Source: Planctomycetota bacterium
GTDB taxonomy: Bacteria; Planctomycetota; Brocadiia; Brocadiales; Brocadiaceae
DNA: 24,677 bases
Direction: 5' to 3'
Assembly (NCBI GenBank): GCA_023261465.1
Contig: JAHFOW010000015.1
Span: forward strand, 1 to 24,677
Shown: in pieces, positions 15,627 through 23,911 of the stretch
Layout: every line of letters begins with the position of its first letter
Numbering within the stretch: position 1 is the first letter of the stretch
Notes under the pieces: model-generated
What the model was told of the DNA's origin: nothing
Database searches by the model: none
The model's input: the letters and a program-made list of their open reading frames with translations, nothing else
Program-made: the position numbers and the translations under genes

Positions 15627-16448
15627 TTACTCCTTCATCTTCTTATTCCTGTTTTGTGTATAAGCATCCTGAACTGCAATGTACGGGTCAATGGCGGGTT
15701 TTGTTATACTTTCATAGGTACTGCCTTTATCTATGGAGACATCGTTGACACTCTCATACAGATGATTTCCAATACCTTCTACCGGCGTGAAAAAGAAGTA
15801 GGAAACCCAACTGAGCGGATTTAACAGGACATCGCCTGCGTATCCAAACGTGTCACGCACGTTCGAAGGACCAATGATTGGCCACACGATGTAAGTGCCG
15901 GGTTTCATGTTGTGTTTTCCCAGAGTTTGTCCAAAATCCCGATCTTCCTTTTTAATATGGAATAAGGATCGTGCCGGGTCCCAAAATCCACCTACCCCCA
16001 CCGTACTATTAATCACAAACCGGAGCATCTCCGTGCCGGCGCCTTTGTATTTACTCTGGAAGAGGCAGTTGAAGAAACGGACGGGCATTTTTAGATTTGT
16101 GTACATATCTCTCACACTTACCCGTGCTTCTTCCGGTATCATCGAATTATATCCCGTATAGATAGGCTTAAAGAAATAATGAAATGCCTTATCATTAAAG
16201 GTAAACATGGCCTTGTTAAAGGTTGGAAATGAGTCTTTTATCTGAGGAGTTTCCGTTTCCACGGGTGGTTGCACTGCTTCTTCACCTTCATTCATAGGGT
16301 CACTGTCAGTAGTAATATTGCCATTCACGGCTGGTACTTCAGCCGGCACCTCGGGCTGGGGTACAGGCAAGGTTTCTGCGAACGTGGCCTTTACAGAAAA
16401 GAATAGCGTCAAAACACAGAAAGACTTTAATAATATGAATTTTCCCAT
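15627..16448 (-). CDS. mlaA: MlaA/VacJ-family outer-membrane phospholipid-transport protein
   Basis: This 273-residue protein has an N-terminal signal sequence (hydrophobic core about 5-20, likely cleavage after TFA), a Pro/Glu-rich spacer to about residue 70, and the MlaA domain (TFNKAMFTFNDKAFHYFFKPIYTGY, split by family motifs such as PVRFFNCLFQ, DFGQTLG and GTYIVWPIIGPSNVRDTFG). MlaA removes misplaced phospholipid from the outer leaflet of the outer membrane. A canonical lipobox is not seen, unlike E. coli MlaA, so it may not be a lipoprotein. GAGGA lies 8 nt before the ATG. It is the last gene of the mla set, 255 bp after mlaC. A weak internal promoter (TTGAAA at 16507-16512, 18 bp, TAAAGT at 16483-16488, minus strand) could serve it. 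Confidence 0.92.
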   Translation of the reverse strand: MGKFILLKSFCVLTLFFSVKATFAETLPVPQPEVPAEVPAVNGNITTDSDPMNEGEEAVQPPVETETPQIKDSFPTFNKAMFTFNDKAFHYFFKPIYTGYNSMIPEEARVSVRDMYTNLKMPVRFFNCLFQSKYKGAGTEMLRFVINSTVGVGGFWDPARSLFHIKKEDRDFGQTLGKHNMKPGTYIVWPIIGPSNVRDTFGYAGDVLLNPLSWVSYFFFTPVEGIGNHLYESVNDVSIDKGSTYESITKPAIDPYIAVQDAYTQNRNKKMKE

Positions 16449-16703
16449 CGGTTATTCCTCTTAGAATGCCTGCATTTAAAATACTTTAACTATTAATGTT
16501 TAGAAATTTCAATGTTTTATATCTAACTGCTCGTTTGGTTTTAGCAACAGGTTAGTCCACCTCAGAGAACCAGGGTACGTTCATTGGTAACGAAACCCAT
16601 ATTGTAAGACGGTTTGGGCAACGTATGAGACGCTAATGTTCCCGATAAACGAAACGGACGTTGCATCTATAACCTTTGCGCCGTGTTTTTCTCTGCGCCT
16701 GAT

Positions 16704-17306
16704 TTATCCCTGCTTCCCTCTTATTTTTTGAACAAGCTCGCTATACGAAGATTTAATCAGGATGTTATTAAACTGGCTCCGGTAGTTATTGACCAGACTG
16801 ACGCCTTCAATAATCACATCGTAAATTGTCCATTTCCCCTGATTATTGAGCATGTTGTAATCAACGACGACTTCTGTCCCCTGATTGGTGACCAGTTTGG
16901 TTTGTACTTTGGCGTAGTTGCCATCTTGTTTTTCTCCCAGAAATACGACCTTTTCCCCGGAATACGTGTCGGTCTTCCCTATATAAGCGTCTTTCAGAAT
17001 TACCGTAAATAATTCCACAAATTCCTTTTTCTCTTCAGTCGTGCGTTGCTTCCAGTACTGACCAAGCGCCCTTTTGGACATTTCTTCAAAATTAAACACC
17101 GGTGAAATCTCCTGCCATAGTTTCTGCCGGCGCTCCAGTACCTTGTTTTCTCCCTTCCAGGCGGGGTCTTTCAGGATGACCAGTCCCTTATCAATGGTAT
17201 TCATAAGCAGTTTACCGGGTTCACCTTCGGCCATTACCGAAGCAGCCCCGCATACCAGAAAAAACAAACTAACACACGCAAACGATATAATTTTTCTATA
17301 CTTCAT
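16704..17306 (-). CDS. mlaC: MlaC-like periplasmic phospholipid carrier
   Basis: This 200-residue protein has a signal peptide (residues 1-26, cleavage likely after VMA) and a Tgt2/MlaC domain. Recognisable segments are PVFNFEEMSKRALGQYWK, EEKKEFVELFTVIL, the YSGEKVVFLGE strand, the VDYNMLNNQGKWTIYDVIIEG region and VNNYRSQFNNI. The protein ferries phospholipid across the periplasm between MlaA and the MlaFED complex. AAGGA lies 7 nt before the ATG and overlaps the end of mlaD, whose stop is 4 bp upstream, indicating tight coupling. Confidence 0.93.
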   Translation of the reverse strand: MKYRKIISFACVSLFFLVCGAASVMAEGEPGKLLMNTIDKGLVILKDPAWKGENKVLERRQKLWQEISPVFNFEEMSKRALGQYWKQRTTEEKKEFVELFTVILKDAYIGKTDTYSGEKVVFLGEKQDGNYAKVQTKLVTNQGTEVVVDYNMLNNQGKWTIYDVIIEGVSLVNNYRSQFNNILIKSSYSELVQKIRGKQG

Positions 17307-17310
17307 TCTC

Positions 17311-17760
17311 TCATTCCTTCACTTTCCCAAAAACAAAATTTCCTATTAACTTTTCTAAATCAATCGGCGGTTCCGTTTCATGTAATTTGCCGCCAGGTTT
17401 TATTAATTCGTCCGAACCTCCCGGCACGATTTCAACATACTTTTCACCTAAAAGTCCTTTGGTACGAATAGACGCAATTGCGTCATCCTGAAGTTTTATT
17501 CCGTCCTGAATCATCAAGTTAACAACTGCGGTATAATCGACAAGTTTAATATCTGCAACCTTGCCAATCTCAACCCCCGCTATTTCCACCGGGGTATCCT
17601 TTTTAAGCCCCTTCACCGTGCTAAAAACGGCGCTTACCGGATAGTAGTGGGAGCCTATCAGGTTAATCTTTCCCAATTTTACAGAAACATAAGCCATGCA
17701 CAACAGACCAAAGAAAACAAATATGCCCACGGCGATTTCAACATCAAATTTCTTTTTCAT
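17311..17760 (-). CDS. mlaD: MlaD-like MCE-domain lipid transporter subunit
   Basis: This protein of 149 residues (from the ATG at 17760) has one N-terminal membrane helix (about 10-27) and a single MCE domain: VKGLKKDTPVEIAGVEIGKV, then TKGLLGEKYVEIVPGG. MlaD forms the hexameric periplasmic ring on the inner-membrane ABC transporter. I prefer the ATG at 17760 because AAGAGG lies 9 nt upstream and the MKKKFDVEIAVG start matches the family; an in-frame ATG at 17790 has no ribosome-binding site. The C-terminus is short, so the long hydrophobic tail seen in some MlaD proteins is reduced. Confidence 0.93.
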   Translation of the reverse strand: MKKKFDVEIAVGIFVFFGLLCMAYVSVKLGKINLIGSHYYPVSAVFSTVKGLKKDTPVEIAGVEIGKVADIKLVDYTAVVNLMIQDGIKLQDDAIASIRTKGLLGEKYVEIVPGGSDELIKPGGKLHETEPPIDLEKLIGNFVFGKVKE

Positions 17761-17844
17761 GTCTCTTAACCTCTTATAGTATTCATCCAAAAATCGAAGC
17801 GATTGTTTTTAATAAACGTTTAATGTTTTCAGATAAGAGTCAAC

Positions 17845-18591
17845 TTACGTTATGGAAATAGGGCCTTCCAATTCTCCATGAATAAACTGATGGATTACAG
17901 GGTCTTTTGAATTCTGTATTTCCTCCGGAGTGCCCGAAGCCAGAATTCTCCCCTCGTAAAGCATGGCAACTCTATCCACCATTGAAAAAATGGCAGGCAC
18001 CTCATGGGTAACGATAATAGCGGTAAAATTAAGCCTCTTTTGACACTCCCTGATGAGATTATGGATTGCCTTGCCTATCAAGGGATCAAGACCGGTTGTT
18101 GGTTCGTCAAAAAGGACTACTTCTGGCTGCATTACCAGGCAGCGCGCAAGCGCCACCCGTTTCTTCATTCCGCCGCTTATTTCTGCGGGATATTTATGCT
18201 CTGCGCCTGAAAGACCTACGCGCGCTAACTCCTGGAATACGGTACCCAGGATTTGAGATTCCTTCATCTTCGTTTTTTCCCTGAGTGGGAATGCCACATT
18301 TTCAAACACCGTAAGGGAATCAAACAATGCCCCTCCCTGAAAAACGATACCGCATCGGTCTTTTAGCTGCTTCAACTTCTTTCCCCGTAGTCTGCTAATA
18401 TCCAGGTTGTCAATCAATATCTTGCCCCCATCGGGACGTACCAGGCCGATGATGTGTTTGAGCAAGACGGATTTTCCCTTTCCACTCCCCCCTATCAACG
18501 CAAGGATTTGACCTGTTTCTACTTTCAGGCTAAGGCCCCGAAGCACTTCATGGCCTTTAAAACTCTTGTATAAATCAACGACTTCAATCAT
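17845..18591 (-). CDS. mlaF: MlaF-like ABC transporter ATPase
   Basis: This 248-residue ABC ATPase has Walker A GGSGKGKS (34-41), the Q-loop GIVFQGGALFDSLTV typical of the Mla/Mkl branch, signature SGGMKKRVALAR, Walker B VVLFDEPTTGLDP and the H-loop VTHE. Walker A has Lys where most ABC proteins have Ser (GxSGSGKS), a mild deviation outside the catalytic Lys. It powers lipid transfer by the MlaFED complex at the inner membrane. It starts 8 bp after the mlaE stop with no Shine-Dalgarno, so translation probably depends on mlaE. Confidence 0.95.
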   Translation of the reverse strand: MIEVVDLYKSFKGHEVLRGLSLKVETGQILALIGGSGKGKSVLLKHIIGLVRPDGGKILIDNLDISRLRGKKLKQLKDRCGIVFQGGALFDSLTVFENVAFPLREKTKMKESQILGTVFQELARVGLSGAEHKYPAEISGGMKKRVALARCLVMQPEVVLFDEPTTGLDPLIGKAIHNLIRECQKRLNFTAIIVTHEVPAIFSMVDRVAMLYEGRILASGTPEEIQNSKDPVIHQFIHGELEGPISIT

Positions 18592-18599
18592 GAATGTTT

Positions 18600-19382
18600 T
18601 TAAGTTACTAATATAGACGTCAAAAAGTAGTCCAATATCAGGATAACAACTGATGAAAGCACGACAGCCTGTGTGGTAGATTTACTAACGCCTTCTGCTC
18701 CATGTCCTGCACAATATCCCTTATAACAGCTTATCCAGGCAATCAGGACGCCAAAGCTCAACGACTTGTATATTCCTTCCAAAATATCCCGCGATCTTAC
18801 GAAGTCCTGCATTCCTCCAAAATAGGTTCCACTCGATACACCCATAAGCCCTGAAGCTACAGCATACCCTCCCAAAACGCCTATTGCAGCAAAGATGGCG
18901 TTTAAGAGAGGAAGTGAGATTACTCCCGCCAGCAAATTGGGAGTAACCAGATATTTGTACGGGTTTAGCGCCATGGCGTCAAGGGCGTCAATTTGCTCGG
19001 TTATCCTCATGATGCCAATCTCTGCCGTCACCGCAGAACCTGCACACCCCGTAACCATTAAGGCCGAAATGACCGGGCCGAGTTCCCTTATCAGAGATAG
19101 AGCAACAGCTGGCCCAAGGGCTGCCTCAGCGCCAAACTTAGCTAACGCATAGTACGATTGCAAAGCCAGTACCATTCCCGTAAACAAACCCGTTAAAACA
19201 ATAACCGGCGTCGTTTTAGCGCCAATAAAATTAATCTGCTTAATCGCCTTTCGAAACATATGAGGGGGGGGGAATGGTATACAGGACACCGATACGACAA
19301 GAAAACACGCCATCCTGCCGAGTTCCTGTATAAATGTATGGACAAATCTTCCGATGATTTTAAATGGAATAAAGAACCACAT
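18600..19382 (-). CDS. mlaE: MlaE-like ABC transporter permease
   Basis: This 260-residue inner-membrane permease of the MlaE/YrbE family has about five to six membrane helices. Family motifs are GLFTGMVLALQSYYAL, RELGPVISALMVTGCAGSA, AEIGIMRITEQIDALDAMA and a C-terminal GHGAEGVSKSTTQAVV. It is the first gene of the minus-strand mlaE-F-D-C-A set. A run of nine C on the coding strand (19264-19272) encodes the PFPPP segment near residues 36-40, upstream of the conserved domain, so a slip of one base would kill the gene and may polarly affect mlaF. No Shine-Dalgarno is seen before the ATG. Confidence 0.94.
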   Translation of the reverse strand: MWFFIPFKIIGRFVHTFIQELGRMACFLVVSVSCIPFPPPHMFRKAIKQINFIGAKTTPVIVLTGLFTGMVLALQSYYALAKFGAEAALGPAVALSLIRELGPVISALMVTGCAGSAVTAEIGIMRITEQIDALDAMALNPYKYLVTPNLLAGVISLPLLNAIFAAIGVLGGYAVASGLMGVSSGTYFGGMQDFVRSRDILEGIYKSLSFGVLIAWISCYKGYCAGHGAEGVSKSTTQAVVLSSVVILILDYFLTSILVT

Positions 19383-19489
19383 TATTTTTAAAATTCTATT
19401 AAATTTAAATTATATTTGCATCTTAGACAATGGTCGTGTTGTAATATTTACAGATTAGAATGTCAGCGCTCACATTTTAAATGTTATAA

Positions 19490-19528
19490 AACTTGAATAT
19501 TATAAAATAAACAATAGTTATTCAAGTT
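19490..19528 (-). promoter_or_regulatory. Candidate mla operon promoter inside a 10-bp inverted repeat (operator)
   Basis: On the minus strand, AACTTGAATA (19519-19528) and TATTCAAGTT (19490-19499) are perfect inverted arms separated by 19 bp. TTGAAT in the first arm serves as a -35; TATAAT (19499-19504, 15-bp spacer) or TAATAT (19497-19502, 17-bp spacer) serves as a -10 touching the second arm. A dimeric regulator bound there would cover the whole promoter. The start of mlaE is about 115 bp downstream. The hairpin is AT-rich, and its plus-strand reading is followed by a T-rich run, so a weak terminator is an alternative. Confidence 0.45.
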
Positions 19529-19636
19529 GTATTTTTTATTTTTGCCTGAATTACGCTCAAAAAATTTAAATTTTATCAGGGCCGTACAGCATGGCTAAAC
19601 TGCGTTTGTCCATGGCTGATTAAAAGAGGTAAAAAC

Positions 19637-20311
19637 GTGGGGAATCTGGCAGGGAAAAATATCATGATAACCTCTGGACCTATAAGAGGTTATATAGACG
19701 ATGTGCGATACATAAGCAATACGTCAACAGGACGGTTGGGATCCCTTCTTGCAACAGAAGCAATGAAAAGAGGGGCATCGGTAACTTTCGTGTACGGAAT
19801 GGGCAGTTGTGTCCCTGATTGCACCTCACCGGGTAAAAATAATTTTGACCGCCTCACTCTGATACAAATTGAAACATTTGATGATTTACTCACAACGGTC
19901 AAAGAGAAGTTAAAAGACAAGCCGTTCGATGCCATTCTTCACGCCATGGCCGTTCTTGACTACATCATCGGGAAACACACGAGCGGTAAAATAGCTTCAA
20001 ACAAAGGCACATTGACCTTAACCCTGGTCAAAACACCCAAGGTCATAAAACTTTTACGGATGCTATGGCCGCAAGCCATGTTAGTAAGTTTTAAATTAGA
20101 GGCAGGCATTTCAAAAGAAGAACTCATTGAAAGGGCATACGCATCGCTCAAAGAAAACAATGCCGATTTTGTTGTTGCCAACAATCAGGATGAGATTGTT
20201 GGAGAAAAACACCGGGCTTACATAATTAACGCACGAAAAGAAGTTGAGGCGCAATGTGAAACGAAATATGACATAGCGGTCAAAGTGATGGACGTTCTCT
20301 CCCGATATTGA
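19637..20311 (+). CDS. Stand-alone CoaB-like phosphopantothenate-cysteine ligase domain protein
   Basis: This 224-residue protein matches the DNA/pantothenate-metabolism flavoprotein C-terminal (CoaB) fold: MITSGPIRGYIDDVRYISNT, STGRLGSLLATEAMKRGA, HAMAVLDY, TPKVIKLL, VSFKLEAG and ADFVVANN. CoaB couples 4'-phosphopantothenate to cysteine with a nucleotide triphosphate during CoA synthesis. In most bacteria it is fused behind CoaC; here it stands alone. The usual TSGGT motif reads TSGPI and the GKIKK motif reads GKIAS, so some active-site drift is evident. The GTG start is set by AGAGGT 6 nt upstream. It is divergent from mlaE and convergent with recG. Confidence 0.8.
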   Translation: MGNLAGKNIMITSGPIRGYIDDVRYISNTSTGRLGSLLATEAMKRGASVTFVYGMGSCVPDCTSPGKNNFDRLTLIQIETFDDLLTTVKEKLKDKPFDAILHAMAVLDYIIGKHTSGKIASNKGTLTLTLVKTPKVIKLLRMLWPQAMLVSFKLEAGISKEELIERAYASLKENNADFVVANNQDEIVGEKHRAYIINARKEVEAQCETKYDIAVKVMDVLSRY

Positions 20312-20391
20312 AACTCCAAAATAATAAATCAGGCCTTCGGCGACTTTTTATTTTAGCGCAGATACCTTGTGGTTGGCACTAAGCCGCTTAA

Positions 20392-20441
20392 ACAGATTAA
20401 ACAGCTTAAGCCGATAAACCCGTTTAAGCTGTTTAATCTGT
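20392..20441. repeat. Perfect 18-bp inverted repeat between convergent genes
   Basis: Arms 20392-20409 and 20424-20441 are perfectly complementary (ACAGATTAAACAGCTTAA and its complement), with a 14-nt loop. It lies between coaB-like (ends 20311) and recG (ends 20474), where a bidirectional terminator is expected, but no T-run follows on either strand. Internal repeats of AAACAG and CTTAAG suggest a dispersed repeat. Rho-independent termination is possible but unproven. Confidence 0.65.
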
Positions 20442-20473
20442 GCAAACTGTTATATCGTATAAAATTCCTCTCG

Positions 20474-22573
20474 TTACCCTATTTTTACCAGTTCCAACCT
20501 GTCTTTAAATGTCTCAAGCACTTTTTGTTTTATCTTCTTATGCGGTTCTAAGGTTAAATGAGGGTCTTTGACGACCATGTCAATGGCATCCTTGCGTGCC
20601 TGTTTAAGTATGTGAAAATCTTTAAAGAGGTCGCTGATTTTTAATTCCGGCAATCCGTGCTGACGCGTGCCAAAGAATTCACCGGGACCCCTGAGCCTGA
20701 AATCCAATTCCGCAATCTTGAATCCGTCATTCGTCCTCGTCATAATCTTGAGGCGTTCATGCGCCTCGAAGGTCTTTGGATTCCCGAAAAGTATGCAGTA
20801 CGATTGCTCGCTTCCCCTGCCAATACGTCCTCGCAGTTGATGAAGCTGGGCAAGGCCAAACCGTTCCGCGTGTTCTATAACCATAACGGTAGCATTGGGT
20901 ATATCAATCCCCACTTCAATGATTATGGTTGATACCAGGATATCATATTTCTTTTCCTTGAAATCGAGCATGACTTTATCCTTATCCGCAGGCTTCATCT
21001 GCCCATGGAGCAGGCCAATCCTGAGCAATGGGAATATCTCCGTCTGAAGACGTTTTGCCTCGGTAACGGCCGATTTCAGGTCCAGCGCCTCTGATTCTTC
21101 AACAAGAGGATAAACAATAAATGCCTGCCTCCCATTTGCAATCTCACCTTTAATAAAATCATACGTGTCGGTTTCTTTACCTGCCGGTATCCAGAGGGTT
21201 TTTACGGGAGTGCGTCCCGGCGGCATTTCATCCAGTACCGAGATGTCTAGATCGCCAAACAATGTGAGGGAAAGGGTGCGGGGAATGGGGGTCGCCGTCA
21301 TGACAAGCACATCGGGGGAAAACCCTTTCTCCTTTAATTTCAAACGCTGCACGACCCCAAATTTATGCTGTTCATCAATGACCACAAACCCCAGGTTTTT
21401 GAACTGGACGGACTCTTCAATAAGGGCGTGGGTGCCTATTACCAGGTCTGTATCTCCATTTCGAATTTGTTCGAGGTGGTCCTTTTTTTGTCTGGAATAG
21501 GTGCTTCCCGTCAACACATGGATTCGCACCTGGGAATGGCTGAGATAGTTCCGGATAGTTTGAAAATGCTGTTCGGCCAATATTTCCGTGGGCGCCATGA
21601 AGGCGGCCTGATAGCCGTTTGCAATGGCAACGAGGATGGCATACATAGCAACAACAGTCTTCCCGGAACCAACGTCGCCCTGGAGCAGCCGGTTCATGGG
21701 TTTATCGCTTCGCATGTCTTCCGTAATTTCCTTAATCACCTTTTCCTGTGCCCTGGTCAGGGTAAAAGGGATAAGCCTTCGGATGTGCGCATCCACATTC
21801 GGGCCCGCCTTGAATGAAATCCCTGTTTCCTCTTTAATGCCCCATCGCCTGAGCGCCATGGCCATTTCAAGGATAAACAGTTCGTCATAGACAAGCCTGG
21901 ATTTTGCTTTTTTTAAAGCATCAAATGTTTGGGGAAAATGGATATCACGCAGCGCATGCGGTACAGTCATCAACTGATTTTTTTTTATAATTTCATCAGG
22001 TAGCATTTCCTCAACATGGTCGGCAAAATTATCAACAGCCTCTTTCATAATCTTCCGGAGATGGGTCTGACTGATATGCTCAGTCAGCGGATAAACAGGG
22101 ATTACGTTTCCTTCTTTCAGTGAAACATCGTCTTCCCGAATAATTTCGCACTCCGGACTTAACACCTGCAGGTATTTGTACACACCTATCTTCCCGTGTA
22201 AAAAAACCCTGTCGCCCACATGAAATTTACTCGCCAAAAAGGGCTGGTTGAACCAGGTTGCCGCTACCGTACCGGTATCGTCGCTTACAAAGACCTCCAG
22301 GATATGCTTCCTGGCTCTGGATATCCGAGCCGTAATGCCAACCACCTTGCCGCACAGGGTAATTTCTCCACCGATTTTGGCTTCTGAGACGGTTTGGATG
22401 CGGGTGTAGTCCTTATAATCCCGCGGAAAATAATAGAGCATATCATGTATGGTGTGTATCCCCAGTCGTCCAAGGATTTCTATTCGCTTCGGCCCAACGC
22501 CTTTCAGGTATTGTACTGATTGGCCAAGTGCGGAGGTTGTGGTTACTTTTTGAGTAGAATGTGTAATCAACAT
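20474..22573 (-). CDS. recG: ATP-dependent DNA helicase RecG
   Basis: This 699-residue superfamily-2 helicase reverses stalled replication forks and processes branched DNA. It has the N-terminal wedge/OB region (YLKGVGPKR, LYYFPRDYKDY, TARISRARK), Walker A GDVGSGKT (about 299-306), the DEQH box as DEQHKFGV, motif III TATPIPRTLSLT, and the C-terminal helicase motifs HGQMKPADKD, STTIIEVGIDIPNA (as STIIIEVGIDIPNA here) and QLRGRIGRG, ending with the TRB-like RLRGPGEFFGTRQHG. Length is typical. No Shine-Dalgarno is visible before the ATG; the upstream permease ends 23 bp away, so coupling is likely. Confidence 0.97.
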   Translation of the reverse strand: MLITHSTQKVTTTSALGQSVQYLKGVGPKRIEILGRLGIHTIHDMLYYFPRDYKDYTRIQTVSEAKIGGEITLCGKVVGITARISRARKHILEVFVSDDTGTVAATWFNQPFLASKFHVGDRVFLHGKIGVYKYLQVLSPECEIIREDDVSLKEGNVIPVYPLTEHISQTHLRKIMKEAVDNFADHVEEMLPDEIIKKNQLMTVPHALRDIHFPQTFDALKKAKSRLVYDELFILEMAMALRRWGIKEETGISFKAGPNVDAHIRRLIPFTLTRAQEKVIKEITEDMRSDKPMNRLLQGDVGSGKTVVAMYAILVAIANGYQAAFMAPTEILAEQHFQTIRNYLSHSQVRIHVLTGSTYSRQKKDHLEQIRNGDTDLVIGTHALIEESVQFKNLGFVVIDEQHKFGVVQRLKLKEKGFSPDVLVMTATPIPRTLSLTLFGDLDISVLDEMPPGRTPVKTLWIPAGKETDTYDFIKGEIANGRQAFIVYPLVEESEALDLKSAVTEAKRLQTEIFPLLRIGLLHGQMKPADKDKVMLDFKEKKYDILVSTIIIEVGIDIPNATVMVIEHAERFGLAQLHQLRGRIGRGSEQSYCILFGNPKTFEAHERLKIMTRTNDGFKIAELDFRLRGPGEFFGTRQHGLPELKISDLFKDFHILKQARKDAIDMVVKDPHLTLEPHKKIKQKVLETFKDRLELVKIG

Positions 22574-22596
22574 GTGAAAATTTTATGGTATTTTAT

Positions 22597-23814
22597 TTAA
22601 ACGAGAAAACATATACCAATTATTGTGGAAATTACCGTGGTTGTGAACCCCACCTTAAAGAAGTCCCAGAATCCCACATGGACGTGTTCCTTTGACAGCT
22701 CCATAACAATCATATTCGCCACAGACCCCATGATGGTGAGATTGCCGGCAAAGGTACTGCTCATAGCCAGTGCGTACCACATGCTCCTGGGATCAACAAA
22801 CTTATCGATCCATGACGCCGATAACAGCACAAACGGCACATTAGAGACAAGATTGGAGGCAATGACCGAAAAGATGCTGAAATTGACAATCTGACTGGAT
22901 GCAGTTTTGCCCAGATATGGCTCAACGACATGGTGAGCCATCGTTAAAAAACCAGCCTTATTGACACCGCCCACCACAATAAATAAACCGCTGAAAAATA
23001 ATAAGAGCGTCCAATCGACCTTTTCCAGGGCCTCGTGCGGTTTCGTTCTCGATAATATAATGAGTCCAAGTCCACCCGTTATTGCAGATAAGGGGAGGTT
23101 GCCCGTAAAGATAAATCCTAAAAAAATGCAAAAAAGCACAACAAGCGATTTTATGGTAAGCTTTGCATCGACTTCGGGTTTTGCCAAAGTAATCGGGTCA
23201 AATCTTTTAAAATGTATGTCCTTCCTGAATACTATCCGGATGATCATTACATTCGCTATAAGACTCAAAATCCCTATGGGAATGAGATGCCAGGTGAAAT
23301 CCAGATAGGGTATCTTTGAAAATACTCCGATAAGCATATTTTGTGGATTGCCCGTCAAGGTCACCACACTTCCGATATTCGAGGAGGTCGCCAGTGCAAT
23401 AAGGTAAGGAACAGGATTGAGTTTCATCTCGCTTAAAGCAAGGATCAGAAGCGGGGTAAACATCAAACAGATGGTATCGTTAACAAAGAGCGCCGACAGG
23501 ATACCGCTTGCAAATGACACCAGACAAAGCAAAATAAATGAATTTCTGGCATGAGTAATTAATAAATATGATAGATACTTGAAACAGTTGGCTATCTTGA
23601 GGTAGGCAACAACAAGCATCATGCCCATCAATAACAAAATAGTATTATAATCAACGGTGCGGTATGCCTCATCTAATGTTAACACGCCGGAAAGCACCAT
23701 CAGCACAGCTCCCAGCAATGCCCCTGAAGGCCTGTCCAGTTTATGCCAATTCATCTTCTGTGCAGAAATAATGACATAGGTAAGGATAAAAATGAGTAAC
23801 GATTTAATAAGCAA
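22597..23814 (-). CDS. ArsB/NhaD-superfamily (ion transporter) permease
   Basis: This 405-residue integral membrane protein has about eleven hydrophobic segments. The two re-entrant-type motifs of the ion-transporter superfamily are present: SALFVNDTICLMFTPLLI in the first half and SSNIGSVVTLTGNPQNMLIG after it, with a second-half counterpart NLVSNVPFVLL and FAGNLTIMGSVANMIV. These are shared by ArsB arsenite, NhaD Na+/H+ and CitM-like carriers; the substrate cannot be chosen from sequence, and no ars genes are nearby. The start is a TTG at 23814, supported by GAAGGA 5 nt upstream; the next Met would lose the first helix. recG follows after 23 bp. Confidence 0.88.
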   Translation of the reverse strand: MLIKSLLIFILTYVIISAQKMNWHKLDRPSGALLGAVLMVLSGVLTLDEAYRTVDYNTILLLMGMMLVVAYLKIANCFKYLSYLLITHARNSFILLCLVSFASGILSALFVNDTICLMFTPLLILALSEMKLNPVPYLIALATSSNIGSVVTLTGNPQNMLIGVFSKIPYLDFTWHLIPIGILSLIANVMIIRIVFRKDIHFKRFDPITLAKPEVDAKLTIKSLVVLFCIFLGFIFTGNLPLSAITGGLGLIILSRTKPHEALEKVDWTLLLFFSGLFIVVGGVNKAGFLTMAHHVVEPYLGKTASSQIVNFSIFSVIASNLVSNVPFVLLSASWIDKFVDPRSMWYALAMSSTFAGNLTIMGSVANMIVMELSKEHVHVGFWDFFKVGFTTTVISTIIGICFLV

Positions 23815-23911
23815 CGAAGTCCTTCATGATTGAAAAGGTTGAATTTTGTGGTTAAGACGCCAATGTCATTAAGTTAAGAAATTTTCACACAAACCGCTTT
23901 AAGATATTGAA

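Noticed and set aside
15561..15824. 87-codon plus-strand hydrophobic open frame overlapping the mlaA 3' end
   Set aside because: Most of it is the reverse of mlaA coding sequence; no ribosome-binding site is present.
20327..20355. GCC-TTC-GGC followed by a T-rich run after the coaB-like gene as a terminator
   Set aside because: The stem is only 3 bp, too weak to call.
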